DNA of 64,000 bases from an uncultured Cohaesibacter sp. (GCF_963664735.1 NZ_OY761553.1:372001-436000); one strand, 5' to 3'. Positions 47,379 through 56,946 are shown, numbered from the stretch's first letter. Notes: generated by a model not told the origin, from the letters alone. Program-made: numbers and translations.

Positions 47379-48006
47379 TGTTCCTGCCTTGTCTCTTGAG
47401 TTTCAACATACCAACTTGACCGGCGCTAAGCCTCCAAAAAGCCTTAGATGACAAGGCTCTTTTGAGAATTTATTGCTTTAAAGAGCGAGGACACTGGAAG
47501 TCGGAAATCTATATTTCCTGCTATTGTCATCAAATTGCAAGAGATGCGAAATGCAGACAATAGTCTTCCGTTCAGCCCTCGGCCTCGCCAAGCTGATTGG
47601 CGCTTTATAGCCGAATTTTCCAAATGTGCAAGGTCAAAAACGGAGAGATTGCCTTAAAACGGCTTTCATGTTGCGCTTCTGTGAAGCCTGATGGGTAAAG
47701 CTTGGGGGTAAAACGTCCCGACTCTGTTGGCCATTGGGCGGTGTTTTGCGTGAATAATCACCTTGTGTCCTAGTGATTGTGGTTAAAAAAGCATGTTTTC
47801 GCCTAGTTTTTATCCGAAAGTCTTGACTCTGGTGACCAATGAATACAATAGCGAACGATGAATTCACGAAGCTGTCAAATAGGTGTGATCGAGCGGATCG
47901 TTCGATCTTGGGGCGGCTAGTAGAAATGCTGCGTAAAATGCGCCGGGCATATGGGGACGCAAGCTGAATATTGCGTCACACAAAATTTAACAAGGGTTGG
48001 AACGTA
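47379..48006. other. Divergent intergenic region between rpsF and fabD
   Basis: About 630 bases without a supported gene; a minus-strand frame at 47634-47867 has no ribosome site. It holds the promoters of a ribosomal and a fatty-acid operon. A 21-base imperfect palindrome at 47887-47907 (GATCGAGCG, GAT, CGTTCGATC) lies about 100 bases before fabD and may be an operator. Confidence 0.4.
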
Positions 48007-48948
48007 ATGAGTGTTGCTTTCACTTTTCCAGGACAAGGTAGTCAGGCCGTTGGAATGGGCAAAGCGCTGGCTGATGAATTTTCTGTTGCGCGCGAAGTTT
48101 ATGAAGAAGTCAATGATGCGCTGGGCGAGAAACTCTCCGATATCATGTGGAATGGCCCTGCAGAGGTGCTTACGCTGACCCGGAACGCGCAACCTGCTCT
48201 TATGGCGGCTTCTATCGCAGCTCTGCGCGTCATGAAGGAAAAGGGACTGAACCTCGCTGAGAAAGTTTCCTATGTTGCCGGTCATTCTCTTGGTGAATAT
48301 TCGGCTCTTGCAGCTTCGGGTGCCCTGAGTCTTGGTGATACGGCTCGCTTGCTTCGCATCCGCGGTGACGCCATGCAGAAAGCTGTCCCTGTGGGCGAAG
48401 GCGCCATGGCGGCCGTTCTTGGCCTTTCCATGGATGATGTCAAGGCGATTACCCTGGAAGCTGCTGACGGTGAAGTCTGTCAGGTTGCCAATGATAATGC
48501 CACCGGGCAGGTTGTTATTTCCGGCGCAAAGGCTGCCATCGAGCGCGCTGCAGCGCTGGCCAAAGACAAAGGTGCAAAACGGGCTCTTCTTCTGCCAGTT
48601 AGCGCACCTTTCCATTGTTCTTTGATGGCTCCGGCGGCTGAAGCCATGGCGGAAGCGCTTGCCAAGGTTTCCATCCACAAACCTGATGTTCCGCTTGTTG
48701 CCAACGTGTTGGCAAACGCTATTGAAGATCCTGAAGCTATTCGCAAGCATCTGGTTGAACAGGTCACTGGCATGGTTCGCTGGTCTGAATCCGTTTCCTG
48801 GCTCTCCAACAATGGTGTGGATTGCCTGTATGAGATCGGAACTGGCAAAGTTCTTTCTGGCTTGGCCAAGCGGATCGTCAAGGGGATTTCAACGGTCAAC
48901 GTTGGTGAACCTGCCGATATTGATATCGCAATGGCGAAATTGGCCTGA
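48007..48948 (+). CDS. fabD: Malonyl-CoA--ACP transacylase FabD
   Basis: 313 residues from ATG 48007 (MSVAFTFPGQGSQAVGMGKA). Nucleophile Ser94 in YVAGHSLGEYSAL, the Gln loop GQGSQ at 10-14, Arg near 119, a catalytic His in SAPFHCSLMAPAAEAMAEAL, and a C-terminal LYEIGTGKVLSGLAKRI. It moves malonyl groups from CoA to acyl carrier protein. First gene of fabD-fabG-acpP-fabF. The frame extends to 47971 without family match. Length and motifs are normal. Confidence 0.97.
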   Translation: MSVAFTFPGQGSQAVGMGKALADEFSVAREVYEEVNDALGEKLSDIMWNGPAEVLTLTRNAQPALMAASIAALRVMKEKGLNLAEKVSYVAGHSLGEYSALAASGALSLGDTARLLRIRGDAMQKAVPVGEGAMAAVLGLSMDDVKAITLEAADGEVCQVANDNATGQVVISGAKAAIERAAALAKDKGAKRALLLPVSAPFHCSLMAPAAEAMAEALAKVSIHKPDVPLVANVLANAIEDPEAIRKHLVEQVTGMVRWSESVSWLSNNGVDCLYEIGTGKVLSGLAKRIVKGISTVNVGEPADIDIAMAKLA

Positions 48949-49118
48949 TATTCATTTGCAAAGTTGCTGCTGGGTTCGTATATCCAAGCTCTGATAGTTC
49001 TTGAGGTGAAGATGACTGCATTTATCGCAAAGGTTGTCTTCTTTGCCTTGCTATGACTGGAACTGCGAGCCCGTCTTTTTCCTCCGTGGAAAGAGATTAC
49101 ACTCTTGGAGGTAGTATT

Positions 49119-49859
49119 ATGTTTGATTTGAGCGGAAAGTGCGCTCTTGTGACTGGCGCAAGCGGCGGCATTGGTGAAGCAATCGCTGTTGCTCTTCATG
49201 CACAAGGGGCGACTGTTACTCTGTCAGGTACTCGTGTTGAAGCTCTCGAAGCTCTTGCCGGCAAGCTTGGCGGTGAGCGCGTGTTTGTTTCTCCAGCCAA
49301 TCTCTCCGAAGCAGACTCCATCGCCAATCTCGCCAAAGACGCGGAAGCCTCCATGGGGCAGCTTGATATTCTGGTAAACAATGCCGGAATTACCCGTGAC
49401 GGTCTTTTCATGCGCATGAAGGACGAAGATTGGGAGCAAGTGCTGACGGTCAACCTGACCTCTGCAATGCGTCTGTCTCGCGCTGTTTTGCGCGGTATGA
49501 TGAAGCGCCGCTCTGGTCGCATCATTTCAATCAGTTCGATTGTTGGTGTAACCGGCAATCCGGGGCAGGGGAATTATGCAGCAGCCAAGGCTGGCATGAT
49601 CGGCATGACCAAATCGCTCGCGCAGGAAGTTGCAAACCGCGGTATCACTGCGAACTGCATCGCTCCGGGCTTCATAAAGACGGCGATGACCGACAAACTC
49701 AATGAAAAGCAGCAAGAGGCCATTAATGCCTCTATTCCTGCCGCTCGTATGGGGGCGCCGGAAGAAATTGCTGCAGCTGCTGTTTATCTCGCAAGCGATG
49801 AAGCTGCGTATATCACTGGCCAGACATTGCATGTCAATGGTGGTATGGCCATGATCTAA
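49119..49859 (+). CDS. fabG: 3-oxoacyl-ACP reductase FabG
   Basis: 246 residues from ATG 49119 with GGAGG upstream. SDR enzyme: ALVTGASGGIGEAIAVALHA (cofactor loop), LDILVNNAGITRDGLFMRMK, SSIVGVTGNPGQGNYAAAKA (Ser and YxxxK), and GFIKTAMTDKLNEKQQEAIN. It uses NADPH to reduce 3-oxoacyl-ACP in each elongation round. 170 bases after fabD; an open frame from 49053 has no similarity ahead of MFDLSGK. Normal length. Confidence 0.97.
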   Translation: MFDLSGKCALVTGASGGIGEAIAVALHAQGATVTLSGTRVEALEALAGKLGGERVFVSPANLSEADSIANLAKDAEASMGQLDILVNNAGITRDGLFMRMKDEDWEQVLTVNLTSAMRLSRAVLRGMMKRRSGRIISISSIVGVTGNPGQGNYAAAKAGMIGMTKSLAQEVANRGITANCIAPGFIKTAMTDKLNEKQQEAINASIPAARMGAPEEIAAAAVYLASDEAAYITGQTLHVNGGMAMI

Positions 49860-50191
49860 TAAGATCTGCGGTGCTTTTTCAGGTTGAAATCTTGTGAAAG
49901 CGCCGTTATTTGCTTGGAAAAGAGCGGGAAGTAGGAGACAAATGCTTTTCTGGTTCATTCCTGATCTTCTCAAGCGCCAGAAAGTGTGTTACGAACCGCG
50001 CGAATTCCGGTGAAAGCCATTTTTGATTGGCTGATTTGGAAGCGGTTTAACAGCCAGGTTCACTGCGCAGGATTCGTATGAATCTGGTGGGCCAATAGGC
50101 AGTGCAGAATCGGGAAAGAGATTTGTTCGGCAATTGGCCATAACAAGCTGTTTTTCCAAACTTGATCGAACGCTAATTTTGAGGAAAGAAA
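49860..50191 (+). other. Gap upstream of acpP
   Basis: About 330 bases between fabG and acpP on the same strand without an ORF that looks like a protein. Its length and the high expression usual for acpP suggest a separate acpP promoter, but no boxes were assigned. GAGGAAAG precedes the acpP ATG. Confidence 0.4.
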
Positions 50192-50428
50192 ATGAGCGAT
50201 ATCGCTGAACGCGTAAAAAAAATCGTGATCGAACATCTCGGTGTTGACGCTGAAAAAGTTACCGAATCCGCAAGCTTCATTGATGATCTGGGCGCAGACA
50301 GCTTGGACACCGTTGAGCTGGTTATGGCTTTTGAGGAAGAATTCGGCACAGAAATTCCTGATGACGCAGCAGAAACCATCCAGACCGTTGGTGACGCTGT
50401 CTCCTTCCTGACCAAAGCTGCCAGCTAA
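50192..50428 (+). CDS. acpP: Acyl carrier protein
   Basis: 78 residues, acidic and helical. The DSL motif [18 protein letters not shown] gives phosphopantetheine site Ser37. It carries growing acyl chains in fatty-acid synthesis and donates to lipid A and phospholipids. Length and sequence are standard. Followed by a strong terminator and then fabF, so some transcripts end here, giving ACP excess over FabF as in other bacteria. Confidence 0.98.
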   Translation: MSDIAERVKKIVIEHLGVDAEKVTESASFIDDLGADSLDTVELVMAFEEEFGTEIPDDAAETIQTVGDAVSFLTKAAS

Positions 50429-50476
50429 TCTGTATGGCTATGGACCTCGATTATAGTGGTCCAATTGGTGATTTTT

Positions 50477-50512
50477 AAACCGGAAGGAGTTTGCTCTCCT
50501 TCCGGTTTTTTC
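50477..50512 (+). terminator. Terminator after acpP
   Basis: 13-base-pair stem AAACCGGAAGGAG / CTCCTTCCGGTTT followed by a T-run; 48 bases after the acpP stop. Confidence 0.93.
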
Positions 50513-50693
50513 TTTTCGGCAATAAGCACAGGCTGGGCTTTTGGCTCGCTTGATTTGGCTGAACAAGTCTGAAATGAATAATAGCTAAAAGCGCAAGATT
50601 GAATGCTTTTTGGTGAATGACTATCGAGACACACTTGCCCCCGGCATATGCGGTAGAGGCGAGGATACAAACAAAATTAGCTGGAGACTAAGG

Positions 50694-51956
50694 ATGAGAC
50701 GAGTTGTCGTGACCGGTGTTGGTATGGTCAGCCCGCTTGGCAATGGAGTGGAAACAACCTGGGCCAACATATTGGCTGGCAAGAGTGGTGCAAAAAATCC
50801 GACCGGATTTGAAATTGACGACTTGGCTTGCAAGGTTGCCTGTCAGCTGCCATTTGGTGATGGCACGAATGGTACGTTCAATCCTGACAATGTGATGTCT
50901 GTGAAAGAGCAGCGCAAGGTCGATCCCTTTATCGTCTATGCTGTTGCTGCTGCTGATGAGGCTCTTGCTGATGCTAACTGGAAACCGGAAAGCTATGAAG
51001 ATCAGACCACCAGCGGTGTGCTGATCGGGTCTGGTATCGGTGGTCTGCTCGGGATCGAGAAAGCGGCTTATGATCTGCAAGCCAAGGGCCCGCGTCGCAT
51101 TAGTCCGTTCTTTATTCCCGGCCGGTTGATCAACCTGGCTTCCGGCTATGTTTCCATTCGTCACGGCCTTAAAGGCCCGAACCACGCGGTTGTTACTGCT
51201 TGTTCAACCGGTGCCCACGCCATTGGCGATGCGGCTCGTCTGGTCGCTTTGGGCGACGCTGACGTCATGGTTGCTGGCGGCACGGAATCTCCGATCGGTC
51301 GATTGGCTCTTGCTGGCTTTGCTGCTTGCCGTGCGCTTTCCACCAGCTTCAACGATCAGCCGGAAAAGGCTTCCCGCCCTTATGACAAAGACCGAGACGG
51401 TTTTGTTATGGGTGAAGGCGCAGGTGTTGTCGTTTTGGAAGAGTATGAGCATGCCAAAGCGCGCGGCGCGAAAATCTATGCCGAAGTCATTGGTTATGGC
51501 ATGTCAGGTGATGCATATCATATTACTGCACCGTCCGAAGATGGGGACGGGGCTTATCGCTGCATGACGGCTGCCATGAAGCGTGCTGGTATTTCGCCCG
51601 CTGATATCGATTATGTGAATGCGCACGGTACATCCACTCCACTTGGTGATGAAATCGAGTTGCGGGCTATTGAGCGCCTCGTGGGAGATGCTGCTGAAGG
51701 CCTGACGATGTCTTCCACCAAATCGGCCGTTGGCCACTTGTTGGGGGCCGCTGGTGCTGTTGAAGCGATTTTCTCCGTGCTCGCCATTCGCGACCAGATC
51801 GCTCCACCAACCCTCAATTTGGAAAATCCATCTGTTGAAACCAAGATCGATCTGGTTCCAAACAAGCCAAAGAAAATGGACATCAATGTCGTGCTGTCCA
51901 ACTCGTTTGGTTTTGGAGGAACGAACGCTTCCTTGATTATGAAGGCTGTTGATTGA
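50694..51956 (+). CDS. fabF: 3-oxoacyl-ACP synthase II FabF
   Basis: 420 residues from ATG 50694 (MRRVVVTGVGMVSPLGNGVE). Condensing enzyme with Cys-His-His: VTACSTGAHAIG (Cys near 167), NAHGTSTPLGDEIE, and SAVGHLLGAAGAVEAIF. The end NSFGFGGTNASL is typical. It extends acyl-ACP chains with malonyl-ACP and is needed for vaccenate formation. The frame opens upstream at 50610 without similarity. The ribosome site before ATG is weak (CTAAGG). Confidence 0.97.
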   Translation: MRRVVVTGVGMVSPLGNGVETTWANILAGKSGAKNPTGFEIDDLACKVACQLPFGDGTNGTFNPDNVMSVKEQRKVDPFIVYAVAAADEALADANWKPESYEDQTTSGVLIGSGIGGLLGIEKAAYDLQAKGPRRISPFFIPGRLINLASGYVSIRHGLKGPNHAVVTACSTGAHAIGDAARLVALGDADVMVAGGTESPIGRLALAGFAACRALSTSFNDQPEKASRPYDKDRDGFVMGEGAGVVVLEEYEHAKARGAKIYAEVIGYGMSGDAYHITAPSEDGDGAYRCMTAAMKRAGISPADIDYVNAHGTSTPLGDEIELRAIERLVGDAAEGLTMSSTKSAVGHLLGAAGAVEAIFSVLAIRDQIAPPTLNLENPSVETKIDLVPNKPKKMDINVVLSNSFGFGGTNASLIMKAVD

Positions 51957-52241
51957 TCCTGCATAAAGATGTGACATGGAGCAGATTGCTCCTGTCACGC
52001 AGCGATATGATTGTTAAATTGTTTGCGATGAGACGGTCTTGTGGCCGTCTCTTTTTCGCCACGAAGAAAACTTACAGCGTCTTGGCAGTTGTTTTGAAGG
52101 CGTTGGCATTTTATTGACGCATGGTCTGGTCCTCATTCTGCCTCAGTGGAAGTGTAGGGCCATATGTAAAGCTGAAGAGCGCGCCCGAGCATTTTTCTCC
52201 GGGCTTTCGATTTTTTTAAGCCACCCTGACTTGAGGCGGAC

Positions 52242-53711
52242 ATGGTAGACGGAAAAGACGACAAGGACGAGCTGAAGAAGGCTGAAAATAGCGAATCTGA
52301 GGCGACTAAGGAAACTGCCAGTAAAGCAGAAGAGTCTCTCGAGGCTGATCCCTCTTTGAAGACGGAGCAATCGAAATCTGAAAAAGTAGAATCAGACGAT
52401 CAGACCGGGAGTGCGGATGCATCTTCCAAGGGGGACGAGGCCGAAGATGGCGATCAGACTGCTGAGGATGCCAAGGCACCTGAGGTGGAAAACAAATCAC
52501 GCGGTGATGAAAGTTCTGATTCGAGCGCCCCTGACGTTGAACCGATGTCACCGATGGCGTCGGAAACAGGGACGGGAGAGATGGCACCTCCAAAAAGCGC
52601 ACGTCAAGCGATTGAACCAGAAACCCCGCCGCCACCTCCCACGCGCTCTAAAGCGGTGCGGCATCCTGTTGTGGTGTTCATGAATTTCGTCATTACGGTG
52701 TTTTTGTTGATCGTGTTGGCGATCGGTGGTGCACTCTATTACGGAAAGCAGACCTTTATCGAAGAAGGTCCGCTCAAACAGGAAAAGACAATTCTGGTGA
52801 GTGGCGGCACAGGGCTTGCGACAATTGCAGAAATCCTTGAGCGCCAGAATGTCATCAGCGATCAGACCATCTTCAACTACGGTGTTCAGATCTATAGACA
52901 AGATACCAAGCTGAAAGCCGGTGAGTATCTTTTCCGGCCCGGTGTCTCCATGATGCAGGTGATGAAGATCCTGACGTCCGGCAAGTCTATCCTGCATTCT
53001 CTGACCATTCCGGAGGGATACACCTCTTATCAGATCTATCAGGAACTTCAGGACGACGAGATTCTTGTAGGAGATCTGAAAGATGTCCCACCAGAGGGAA
53101 CGATGTTGCCTGAGACTTACAAATTCGCGCGTGGGACGACCCGGGCCGAGATGGTCAAGCGTATGACTGATGCGCACAAGCGTGCAGTTGACGAAATCTG
53201 GTCTCGCAGAGCGGCGGATCTTCCGCTCAAGACCAAAGAGGAGTTGGTGACGCTGGCCTCTATCGTGGAAAAGGAAACCGGCAAGGCTTCCGAGAGAACC
53301 CGCGTGGCTGGCGTGTTTATCAACCGGCTTAATCAGGGCATAAAGTTGCAGTCAGATCCTACCGTTATTTACGGGATTTTTGGCGGCCAAGGAAAGCCAA
53401 AGGACCGTCCGATTTTCCGCTCGGATCTGGACAAGAAAACCGACTATAACACCTATCAGATTCCGGGGTTGACGCCGGGGCCGATTGCCAATCCGGGACG
53501 AGCTTCGCTTGAGGCTGTGGCCAATCCGAGCCGAACCAAGGAACTGTTTTTTGTGGCTGATGGCACTGGCGGTCACGTTTTCTCAGAGACGCTAAAGCAG
53601 CATAATGAAAATGTGCGGCGTTGGCGGCAGATTGAAAAGCAGCGCATCGAGAATGGTGGTTCTGATGCGGACGCCGGCAACCCAAGCGAGGAAGCAAAGC
53701 CGGCTCAATAG
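52242..53711 (+). CDS. mltG: Endolytic murein transglycosylase MltG
   Basis: 489 residues. A long acidic, Ser/Glu/Lys-rich cytoplasmic N-terminus (residues 1-140), one transmembrane helix (about 142-166, PVVVFMNFVITVFLLIVLAI) and a periplasmic YceG-like domain: LVSGGTGLATIAEIL (LysM-like part), then the catalytic region with the active Glu in LASIVEKETGKASERTRVAG, and LQSDPTVIYGI and GLTPGPIANPGRASLEAV. MltG cuts nascent glycan strands and sets their length. The E. coli enzyme is about 340 residues; the extra length is the disordered N-terminus. GAGG precedes ATG. Conserved place between fabF and yicC. Confidence 0.95.
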   Translation: MVDGKDDKDELKKAENSESEATKETASKAEESLEADPSLKTEQSKSEKVESDDQTGSADASSKGDEAEDGDQTAEDAKAPEVENKSRGDESSDSSAPDVEPMSPMASETGTGEMAPPKSARQAIEPETPPPPPTRSKAVRHPVVVFMNFVITVFLLIVLAIGGALYYGKQTFIEEGPLKQEKTILVSGGTGLATIAEILERQNVISDQTIFNYGVQIYRQDTKLKAGEYLFRPGVSMMQVMKILTSGKSILHSLTIPEGYTSYQIYQELQDDEILVGDLKDVPPEGTMLPETYKFARGTTRAEMVKRMTDAHKRAVDEIWSRRAADLPLKTKEELVTLASIVEKETGKASERTRVAGVFINRLNQGIKLQSDPTVIYGIFGGQGKPKDRPIFRSDLDKKTDYNTYQIPGLTPGPIANPGRASLEAVANPSRTKELFFVADGTGGHVFSETLKQHNENVRRWRQIEKQRIENGGSDADAGNPSEEAKPAQ

Positions 53712-53730
53712 CAACAGCTGATTATAAACG

Positions 53731-53767
53731 AGGGCGGCTGGAGTATATAGTTCGGCCGCCCTTTTTG
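53731..53767. terminator. Terminator between mltG and the hypothetical minus-strand gene
   Basis: Stem GGGCGGCTG / CGGCCGCCC (one G-U) with 12-base loop and T-run CTTTTTG. The same hairpin lies just past the stop of the minus-strand ORF. Confidence 0.85.
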
Positions 53768-53780
53768 TTGCGAGGGTCTC

Positions 53781-54218
53781 TTAGTGGAGCAGGTCTTTGT
53801 CTTGTTCGAACTGGGTCGCCGCCTCGGCCAGGCTTCGATCGAGGTCTTCTTCTTGTTTGATGTCGATAGGCACAGTGACACGCAGCTTGATAGGGTCTTG
53901 GGACTTGGGGTCGATATCTTCCACTTCAATAAAATAGCGAATGGATTGCAAATCGGCGTGGCTGCTTCTGAGCACGATTTTTCTTTGACCCGCCGCGTGG
54001 GTGAGAATGAAACCCGTTTCGAAATCCCATCCCAAATCTTTGCCGTCCTGAGTTCGAGATACAACCCCTTTCATTGATTCCACAAAGTAGGCGTCTTCGG
54101 TTACCTCAAGACCTGTCTTTTCCAGATAGAGGAGCGTGAAGGAAGACACCAGACTTGCTTTCGATGATGGTAACAATGTGAAACGTCTGAGCGTTTCGAT
54201 GGCCTTGCTGTGGGACAT
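53781..54218 (-). CDS. Hypothetical protein, 145 residues
   Basis: From ATG 54218 (MSHSKAIETLRRFTLLPSSK); an earlier ATG at 54224 adds two residues. Predicted mixed alpha/beta without membrane segments or signal peptide. Segments include ASLVSSFTLLYLEKTGLEVT, VSRTQDGKDLGWDFETGFI and IVLRSSHADLQSIRYFIEVE, and the C-terminus is a charged helix (QEEDLDRSLAEAATQFEQDK). I do not recognise the family. It lies minus-strand between mltG and yicC, facing away from yicC. The composition matches the alphaproteobacterial part, and a terminator lies after it, so it looks real. Confidence 0.6.
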   Translation of the reverse strand: MSHSKAIETLRRFTLLPSSKASLVSSFTLLYLEKTGLEVTEDAYFVESMKGVVSRTQDGKDLGWDFETGFILTHAAGQRKIVLRSSHADLQSIRYFIEVEDIDPKSQDPIKLRVTVPIDIKQEEDLDRSLAEAATQFEQDKDLLH

Positions 54219-54435
54219 GTCCAATGTTAATCCATAGCTCAGATTGTGATTGAATATTGTTCTATCAAGTGTTGATTTTAGATTGTAAAAGTGTCGCAGT
54301 CGAGGATTGTTGCTCTTTTTTCTGTATCACGGGAGAGCCTTGACTTGACAGAAAGCTTGGTGTTTTTGATGGTATGCGCGCAGGACAGTATGATTTGCAT
54401 ATCTGCTTGCAAGGCAATTTAAGGACACCATTATC

Positions 54436-55323
54436 ATGACACTTGTTAGCATGACTGGCTTTACCCGCGTGGGGGGAAGCTTTGGCAGATATAACTGGAC
54501 TTGGGAAATCAAAACAGTCAATGGCAAGGGGCTGGATTTGCGTCTTCGCCTGCCTACCGGATTTGATGAGCTTGACCGTTCTGTCAGGTCGATCATGAGC
54601 GAGATGCTGACAAGGGGATCTTGTTATGTGTCACTCTCTGTTCAGCATGAAGAACCTGCTCAAGCCTTGCAAATCAATCAGCAAGTTCTGGATTCTGTCA
54701 TCGCGGCCATGAAGGCTATCGAAGCTCGTATTGACGCAACCAAGCCTAGCCTTGATGGTATTTTGGCGATCAAGGGTGTCATGGAACAGGTTGAAGAGCA
54801 AGAGAGCGAAGACGTCATGGCAGCTCTGATGGCAGCCATGCTTTCCAACTTCAAGGAGGCCATGGTCGATCTCGTCTCAATGCGGGAGCGTGAAGGTGTT
54901 GCGCTTGAGAAGGTCGTGCTGCAGCGGGTCGAAGAGCTGGAAAGCCTGACCAAGGCTGCAGAAGACTGCCCTGCAAGAACCGTTGATGCCATCCGTGCCA
55001 AGCTGCGCCAGCAAATCGACAGAATTCTTGAGGTGGAGAACGCTCTGGATCAGGATCGGCTTTATCAGGAAGCTGTGCTTCTGGCTGGCAAAGCGGATAT
55101 ACGCGAAGAGCTGGATCGCCTTTATGCCCATTGTGCTGCGGTTCGCGCTCTGCTTGCGGAGAATAAGGCGGTGGGGCGTAAGCTGGATTTTCTGGCACAG
55201 GAGTTTAACCGTGAGGCGAATACTCTTTGCTCCAAGTCCAATGACACCAGCCTTACTGCGATCGGGCTTGATCTGAAAGCCACTATTGAGCAGTTACGTG
55301 AACAAATTCAGAATGTTGAGTAA
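54436..55323 (+). CDS. yicC: YicC-family endoribonuclease
   Basis: 295 residues. YicC/YloC: N-terminal MTLVSMTGFTRVGGSFGRYN, WEIKTVNGKGLDLRLRLPTG, then a long helical middle (ALEKVVLQRVEELESLTKAA) and a C-terminal domain with DQDRLYQEAVLLAGKADIRE, GRKLDFLAQEFNREANTLCS and SNDTSLTAIGLDLKATIEQL. Members of this family are reported as endoribonucleases that affect sRNA turnover; earlier they were known only as stationary-phase proteins. The stop is 5 bases from the gmk ATG, so the two are in one operon. Length is normal. Confidence 0.95.
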   Translation: MTLVSMTGFTRVGGSFGRYNWTWEIKTVNGKGLDLRLRLPTGFDELDRSVRSIMSEMLTRGSCYVSLSVQHEEPAQALQINQQVLDSVIAAMKAIEARIDATKPSLDGILAIKGVMEQVEEQESEDVMAALMAAMLSNFKEAMVDLVSMREREGVALEKVVLQRVEELESLTKAAEDCPARTVDAIRAKLRQQIDRILEVENALDQDRLYQEAVLLAGKADIREELDRLYAHCAAVRALLAENKAVGRKLDFLAQEFNREANTLCSKSNDTSLTAIGLDLKATIEQLREQIQNVE

Positions 55324-55328
55324 AGACA

Positions 55329-55964
55329 ATGACGGAAAATAGTATGGTTCGGCGCGGTTTGATGCTGGTGCTTTCATCGCCTTCGGGAGCCGGTAAATCA
55401 ACGATCTGCCGCAATCTTCTGGCCAAGGAAGATAATTTGAAGCTATCCGTCTCAGCGACGACGCGTGCCAAACGGGGCAGCGAGATCGATGGCGTACATT
55501 ATCGCTTCATGTCAGAGCGTCAGTTCGTATCCATGCGTGATCGTGGGGATCTGCTGGAATGGGCAGAAGTGCACGGAAACTATTATGGCACGCCACGCGA
55601 TCCCGTAGAGGAGGCGCTTTCCAATGGTCAGGACGTGCTGTTTGATATTGACTGGCAGGGCACTTTGCAAATGAAGAAGGCTGCGCGCAAGGATATCGTT
55701 ACGGTATTTGTTCTGCCTCCTTCCATGGCCGAGTTGAAAAACCGCCTTATTCGCAGGGCCGAAGATGCGCCGGATGTCATCGAGCGGCGTTTGCATAATG
55801 CGCGGGTCGAGATCAGTCATTGGGATGAATATGATTATGTCATCGTCAATGATGATCTGGAAAAGGCTTTTGCTGCTGTTTCCGCTATTCTGGAAGCTGA
55901 AAGACACAAGAAAGAGCGCGTTATAGGCGCGCGCGGGTTTGTGGAAGGCATGCTCAACGATTGA
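55329..55964 (+). CDS. gmk: Guanylate kinase
   Basis: 211 residues. P-loop VLSSPSGAGKSTICRNLL near residue 16, GMP-binding segments SVSATTRAKRGSEIDGVHYR, ANVHGNYYGTP-type text (here EVHGNYYGTPRDPVEEALSN), and DVLFDIDWQGTLQMKK. It phosphorylates GMP or dGMP with ATP to the diphosphates for nucleic-acid and ppGpp synthesis. Follows yicC by 5 bases. The start MTENSMVRRG could be trimmed to the second Met. Followed by a terminator. Confidence 0.97.
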   Translation: MTENSMVRRGLMLVLSSPSGAGKSTICRNLLAKEDNLKLSVSATTRAKRGSEIDGVHYRFMSERQFVSMRDRGDLLEWAEVHGNYYGTPRDPVEEALSNGQDVLFDIDWQGTLQMKKAARKDIVTVFVLPPSMAELKNRLIRRAEDAPDVIERRLHNARVEISHWDEYDYVIVNDDLEKAFAAVSAILEAERHKKERVIGARGFVEGMLND

Positions 55965-55990
55965 GGCAGACATCGCTATTGTAAGAAACT

Positions 55991-56019
55991 AAGGGCCCGT
56001 CTGATATGCGGGCCTTTTT
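55991..56019. terminator. Terminator between gmk and rsmA
   Basis: Stem AAGGGCCCG / CGGGCCTTT (one G-U pair) with an 8-base loop and five T; serves gmk and may serve convergent rsmA. Confidence 0.8.
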
Positions 56020-56048
56020 CTTTGTCTGCTCGTTGATTTGGCTGGCCG

Positions 56049-56897
56049 TTAGTTGCGCATTGCGTCGAGCCCGTTGGCCATAGCTACAAAGCCTTCAACA
56101 GGCACCGTTTCTGCGCGTTGGGTTGGGGCCAGCCCTGCATCTTCTATCAGCTGCAAATGGTTGACATTGAGACTTTTAAGGCTCTGGCGTAGCATTTTGC
56201 GCCTTTGCCCGAAGGCGGCAGCCGTTACCTGCTCCAGAGTTTGCAACCGGCAGGGCAGGGGATTTGCCTTCGGCGTCAGATGCACGATGGATGAAGTCAC
56301 TTTTGGCGGTGGACTGAAGCACTCCTTTGCCACATCAAAGAGCTTTTCTGCATGGGTGCGCCAGCCTGCAATTACGCCGAGGCGACCATAGGCCTTGTCT
56401 TCTTGTGTTGCGATGATGCGTTCGGCCACTTCTTTCTGGAACATCAGGGTCAGAGACTCGTAAAAGGGCGGCCATGGTTCCAATTCAAGCCAGTTGAGCA
56501 ACAGTTGGGTGCCGACATTGTAAGGCAGGTTTGCGACGATCCGCACTGGCCCTTCGGTTACCAGACTTGGCATGTCAACCGCCAGAGCGTCCCCCTCAAT
56601 GACCTCCAGTCGCCCAGGGTAATGAGCCGAGATTTCTTCCAGCGCTCCCAATGCGCGCGGATCCATCTCAATTGCGATGACGCGCTTTGCTCCTTCATGC
56701 AAAAGAGCTCGGGTCAAGCCACCTGGGCCGGGGCCGACCTCAATGACCGTGTGCTCGGACAAATCGCCTGCAGATCTGGCAATGCGGCAGGTCAGATTCA
56801 AATCGAGGAGAAAATTCTGGCCCAGACTTTTCTTGGCGCGTAGGTCATGCCGCTCGATTACATCTCTAAGGGGCGGCAAGTCGTCGATCTGGGCCAT
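56049..56897 (-). CDS. rsmA: 16S rRNA dimethyladenosine transferase RsmA (KsgA)
   Basis: 282 residues. SAM-dependent methyltransferase: [23 protein letters not shown] loop [20 protein letters not shown] near residue 50, the catalytic [15 protein letters not shown] near 125, and [20 protein letters not shown]. It dimethylates two adenosines in the 3' hairpin of 16S rRNA. Last gene of the lptF-lptG-lptD-surA-pdxA-rsmA series on the minus strand, as is usual in alphaproteobacteria; 49 bases after pdxA. Confidence 0.97.
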   Translation of the reverse strand: MAQIDDLPPLRDVIERHDLRAKKSLGQNFLLDLNLTCRIARSAGDLSEHTVIEVGPGPGGLTRALLHEGAKRVIAIEMDPRALGALEEISAHYPGRLEVIEGDALAVDMPSLVTEGPVRIVANLPYNVGTQLLLNWLELEPWPPFYESLTLMFQKEVAERIIATQEDKAYGRLGVIAGWRTHAEKLFDVAKECFSPPPKVTSSIVHLTPKANPLPCRLQTLEQVTAAAFGQRRKMLRQSLKSLNVNHLQLIEDAGLAPTQRAETVPVEGFVAMANGLDAMRN

Positions 56898-56946
56898 TGG
56901 ATCTTACTTTCAAGCTTGATGAAGCAATTTAGATTTGCAACAGATA

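Noticed and set aside
47379-47480. Possible S6:S18-binding leader upstream of rpsF
   Set aside because: Short inverted repeats are present, but I could not fit them to the known leader structure with any confidence.
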